This document shows positions 14,692 through 15,615 of a stretch of DNA of 15,615 nucleotides, piece by piece. The notes under the pieces are model-generated. The model ran no database searches and was not told the DNA's origin. It saw only the letters and a program-made list of their open reading frames with translations. The first letter of the stretch is position 1; each line of letters begins with the position of its first letter. The stretch covers positions 1 to 15,615 of the forward strand of contig JAYSFC010000091.1 of the NCBI GenBank assembly GCA_041913505.1, written 5' to 3'. The position numbers and the translations under genes were made by a program. This DNA comes from JAYSFC01 sp041913505 (GTDB lineage Bacteria > Pseudomonadota > Gammaproteobacteria > Burkholderiales > Burkholderiaceae_C).

Positions 14692-15615
14692 TCAGAACGC
14701 GTCCTCGGGCAGCGTGGCGCAGGTCGCGTCGCGCGTGCTCACCACCTGCAGCCACGCGCCGATCTTGGGCAGCTCGTAGTGGAAGAAGAAGCGGGCCGCG
14801 CCCATGCGCCCCACGCTCTCGGCCCGCGCAAGCGGCGCATCGGCGCGCAGCGTGGCCAGCGCGAGCTCCAGCCAGGTCCAGGCCAGCACCGTGTGGCCGA
14901 AGGCCTGCATGTAGGGCACGGCATTGGCCAGCGCCTCGGCGGGCTCGCCCGTGGCCCAGGCCGCCTGGGTGGCGGCGCCCACCTGCGCCAGGGCCTGCGC
15001 GAGCGCATCGGCATGCGCGGCAAGCTGCGGCACCTGGGTGGCCTGCCGCACCGTGGCGTCGATGCGCGCAGCCAGCAGCTGCAGGCCACGCCCGCCTTCC
15101 ATGAGCACCTTGCGGCCCAGCAGGTCCATGGCCTGGATGCCGTGTGTGCCCTCGTGGATCATGTTCAGGCGGTTGTCGCGCCAGTACTGCTCCACAGGAA
15201 AGTCACGCGTGTAGCCATAGCCGCCATGGATCTGGATGGCCAGGGAGTTGGCCTCCAGACACCATTCGCTGGGCCAGCTCTTGGCAATGGGGGTAAGCAC
15301 TTCGAGCAGCAGGCGGGCCTCGTCGGCGGCCTGGGCGTCGCCCGTGTGCTGCTCGTCCACCAGCCGCGCGCAGTACAGGTTGAGCGCGAGCGCGCCCTCG
15401 CCGTAGGCCTTCTGCGCGAGCAGCATGCGCTTGATGTCAGCGTGCTCGATGAGGCGCACCTGGGGCGCATTGGCATCCTTGCCAGCCTTGCCCACCGGCC
15501 GGCCCTGGGGCCGGTTCTTCGCGTAGTCGAGGCTCGCGTAATAGCCCGCCAGGCCCAGCATGGTGGCCGCCATGCCGATGCCGATGCGCGCCTCGTTCAT
15601 CATGTGGAACATGCA
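14692..15615 (-). CDS. Acyl-CoA dehydrogenase, C-terminal part (5' end outside window)
   Basis: The last 307 residues are visible, entering the window in frame as C-MFHMMNEARIGIG. This is the helical C-terminal domain of an acyl-CoA dehydrogenase, with SLAIQIHGGYGYTRDFPVEQ, then YWRDNRLNMIHEGTHGIQ. The Glu in HEGT (residue 154 counted from the first visible Met) is in the position of the catalytic base of the medium-chain enzyme. A further C-terminal extension (about 180-306) of Ala-rich helices matches the longer subgroup, roughly 590-600 residues in full, with an extra C-terminal dehydrogenase-like domain. The enzyme inserts the alpha,beta double bond in an acyl-CoA and passes electrons to ETF. 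A hairpin follows the stop, then the SDR gene 132 bases on. Chain-length or ring specificity cannot be told. Confidence 0.93.
   Translation of the reverse strand, partial: CMFHMMNEARIGIGMAATMLGLAGYYASLDYAKNRPQGRPVGKAGKDANAPQVRLIEHADIKRMLLAQKAYGEGALALNLYCARLVDEQHTGDAQAADEARLLLEVLTPIAKSWPSEWCLEANSLAIQIHGGYGYTRDFPVEQYWRDNRLNMIHEGTHGIQAMDLLGRKVLMEGGRGLQLLAARIDATVRQATQVPQLAAHADALAQALAQVGAATQAAWATGEPAEALANAVPYMQAFGHTVLAWTWLELALATLRADAPLARAESVGRMGAARFFFHYELPKIGAWLQVVSTRDATCATLPEDAF

Overview
The window is high-GC, densely coded bacterial chromosome. Gene content, protein sequence style and the Shine-Dalgarno pattern fit a betaproteobacterium, most likely Burkholderiales/Comamonadaceae (Acidovorax-like). 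The taxon is inferred from overall resemblance, not from a marker gene. I recognise 19 protein-coding genes, two of them cut by the window edges. I see no rRNA, tRNA, insertion sequence, phage gene or CRISPR array, and no gene-free stretch longer than about 160 bases.

Layout. (1) Positions 1-986, plus strand: the C-terminal end of an iron-type alcohol dehydrogenase followed by a small glutathione S-transferase (GST). (2) Positions 994-5856, minus strand, in transcription order: the RNA-binding factor tex, an HDOD-domain protein, a patatin-like lipase that overlaps the HDOD gene by 4 bases, and a small secreted helical protein with its own upstream region. (3) Positions 5928-7617, plus strand: a DUF72 (YecE-like) protein divergent from tex, then a secreted DUF1566 protein. 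(4) Positions 7656-9271: a minus-strand pair (a 4-helix membrane protein related to cytochrome oxidase subunit I, and a SnoaL-like protein) divergent from a TetR-type regulator across a 71-base AT-rich spacer with a small dyad. (5) Positions 9292-15615, all minus strand: acyl-CoA dehydrogenase (cut at the window edge), a short-chain dehydrogenase (SDR), a PaaI-type thioesterase, a CurA-like NADPH oxidoreductase, an ElaA-like acetyltransferase, a long GST, a second SDR and an Ogt-type DNA alkyl-transferase. Overlaps of 1 to 4 bases indicate translational coupling at several joints.

How the genes may work together. Block 5 looks like an acyl-CoA/carbonyl metabolism group (acyl-CoA oxidation, keto/hydroxy interconversion, thioester hydrolysis, reduction of reactive enones) that runs into a detoxification tail (GST, SDR, alkyl-DNA repair). 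Block 4 looks like a small regulator-controlled unit. Block 2 combines housekeeping RNA biology (tex) with a signalling-type HDOD protein coupled to a lipase.

The window is mostly ordinary core-genome content. I did not find a convincing new multi-gene defence or mobile system. The points most worth checking are regulatory: a CpxR-box-like GTAAA-N5-GTAAA repeat upstream of the small secreted protein, a perfect 8-3-8 dyad abutting the DUF72 start codon, the dyad next to the TetR gene, and possible sliding-clamp-binding pentapeptides in the DUF72 and Ogt proteins.
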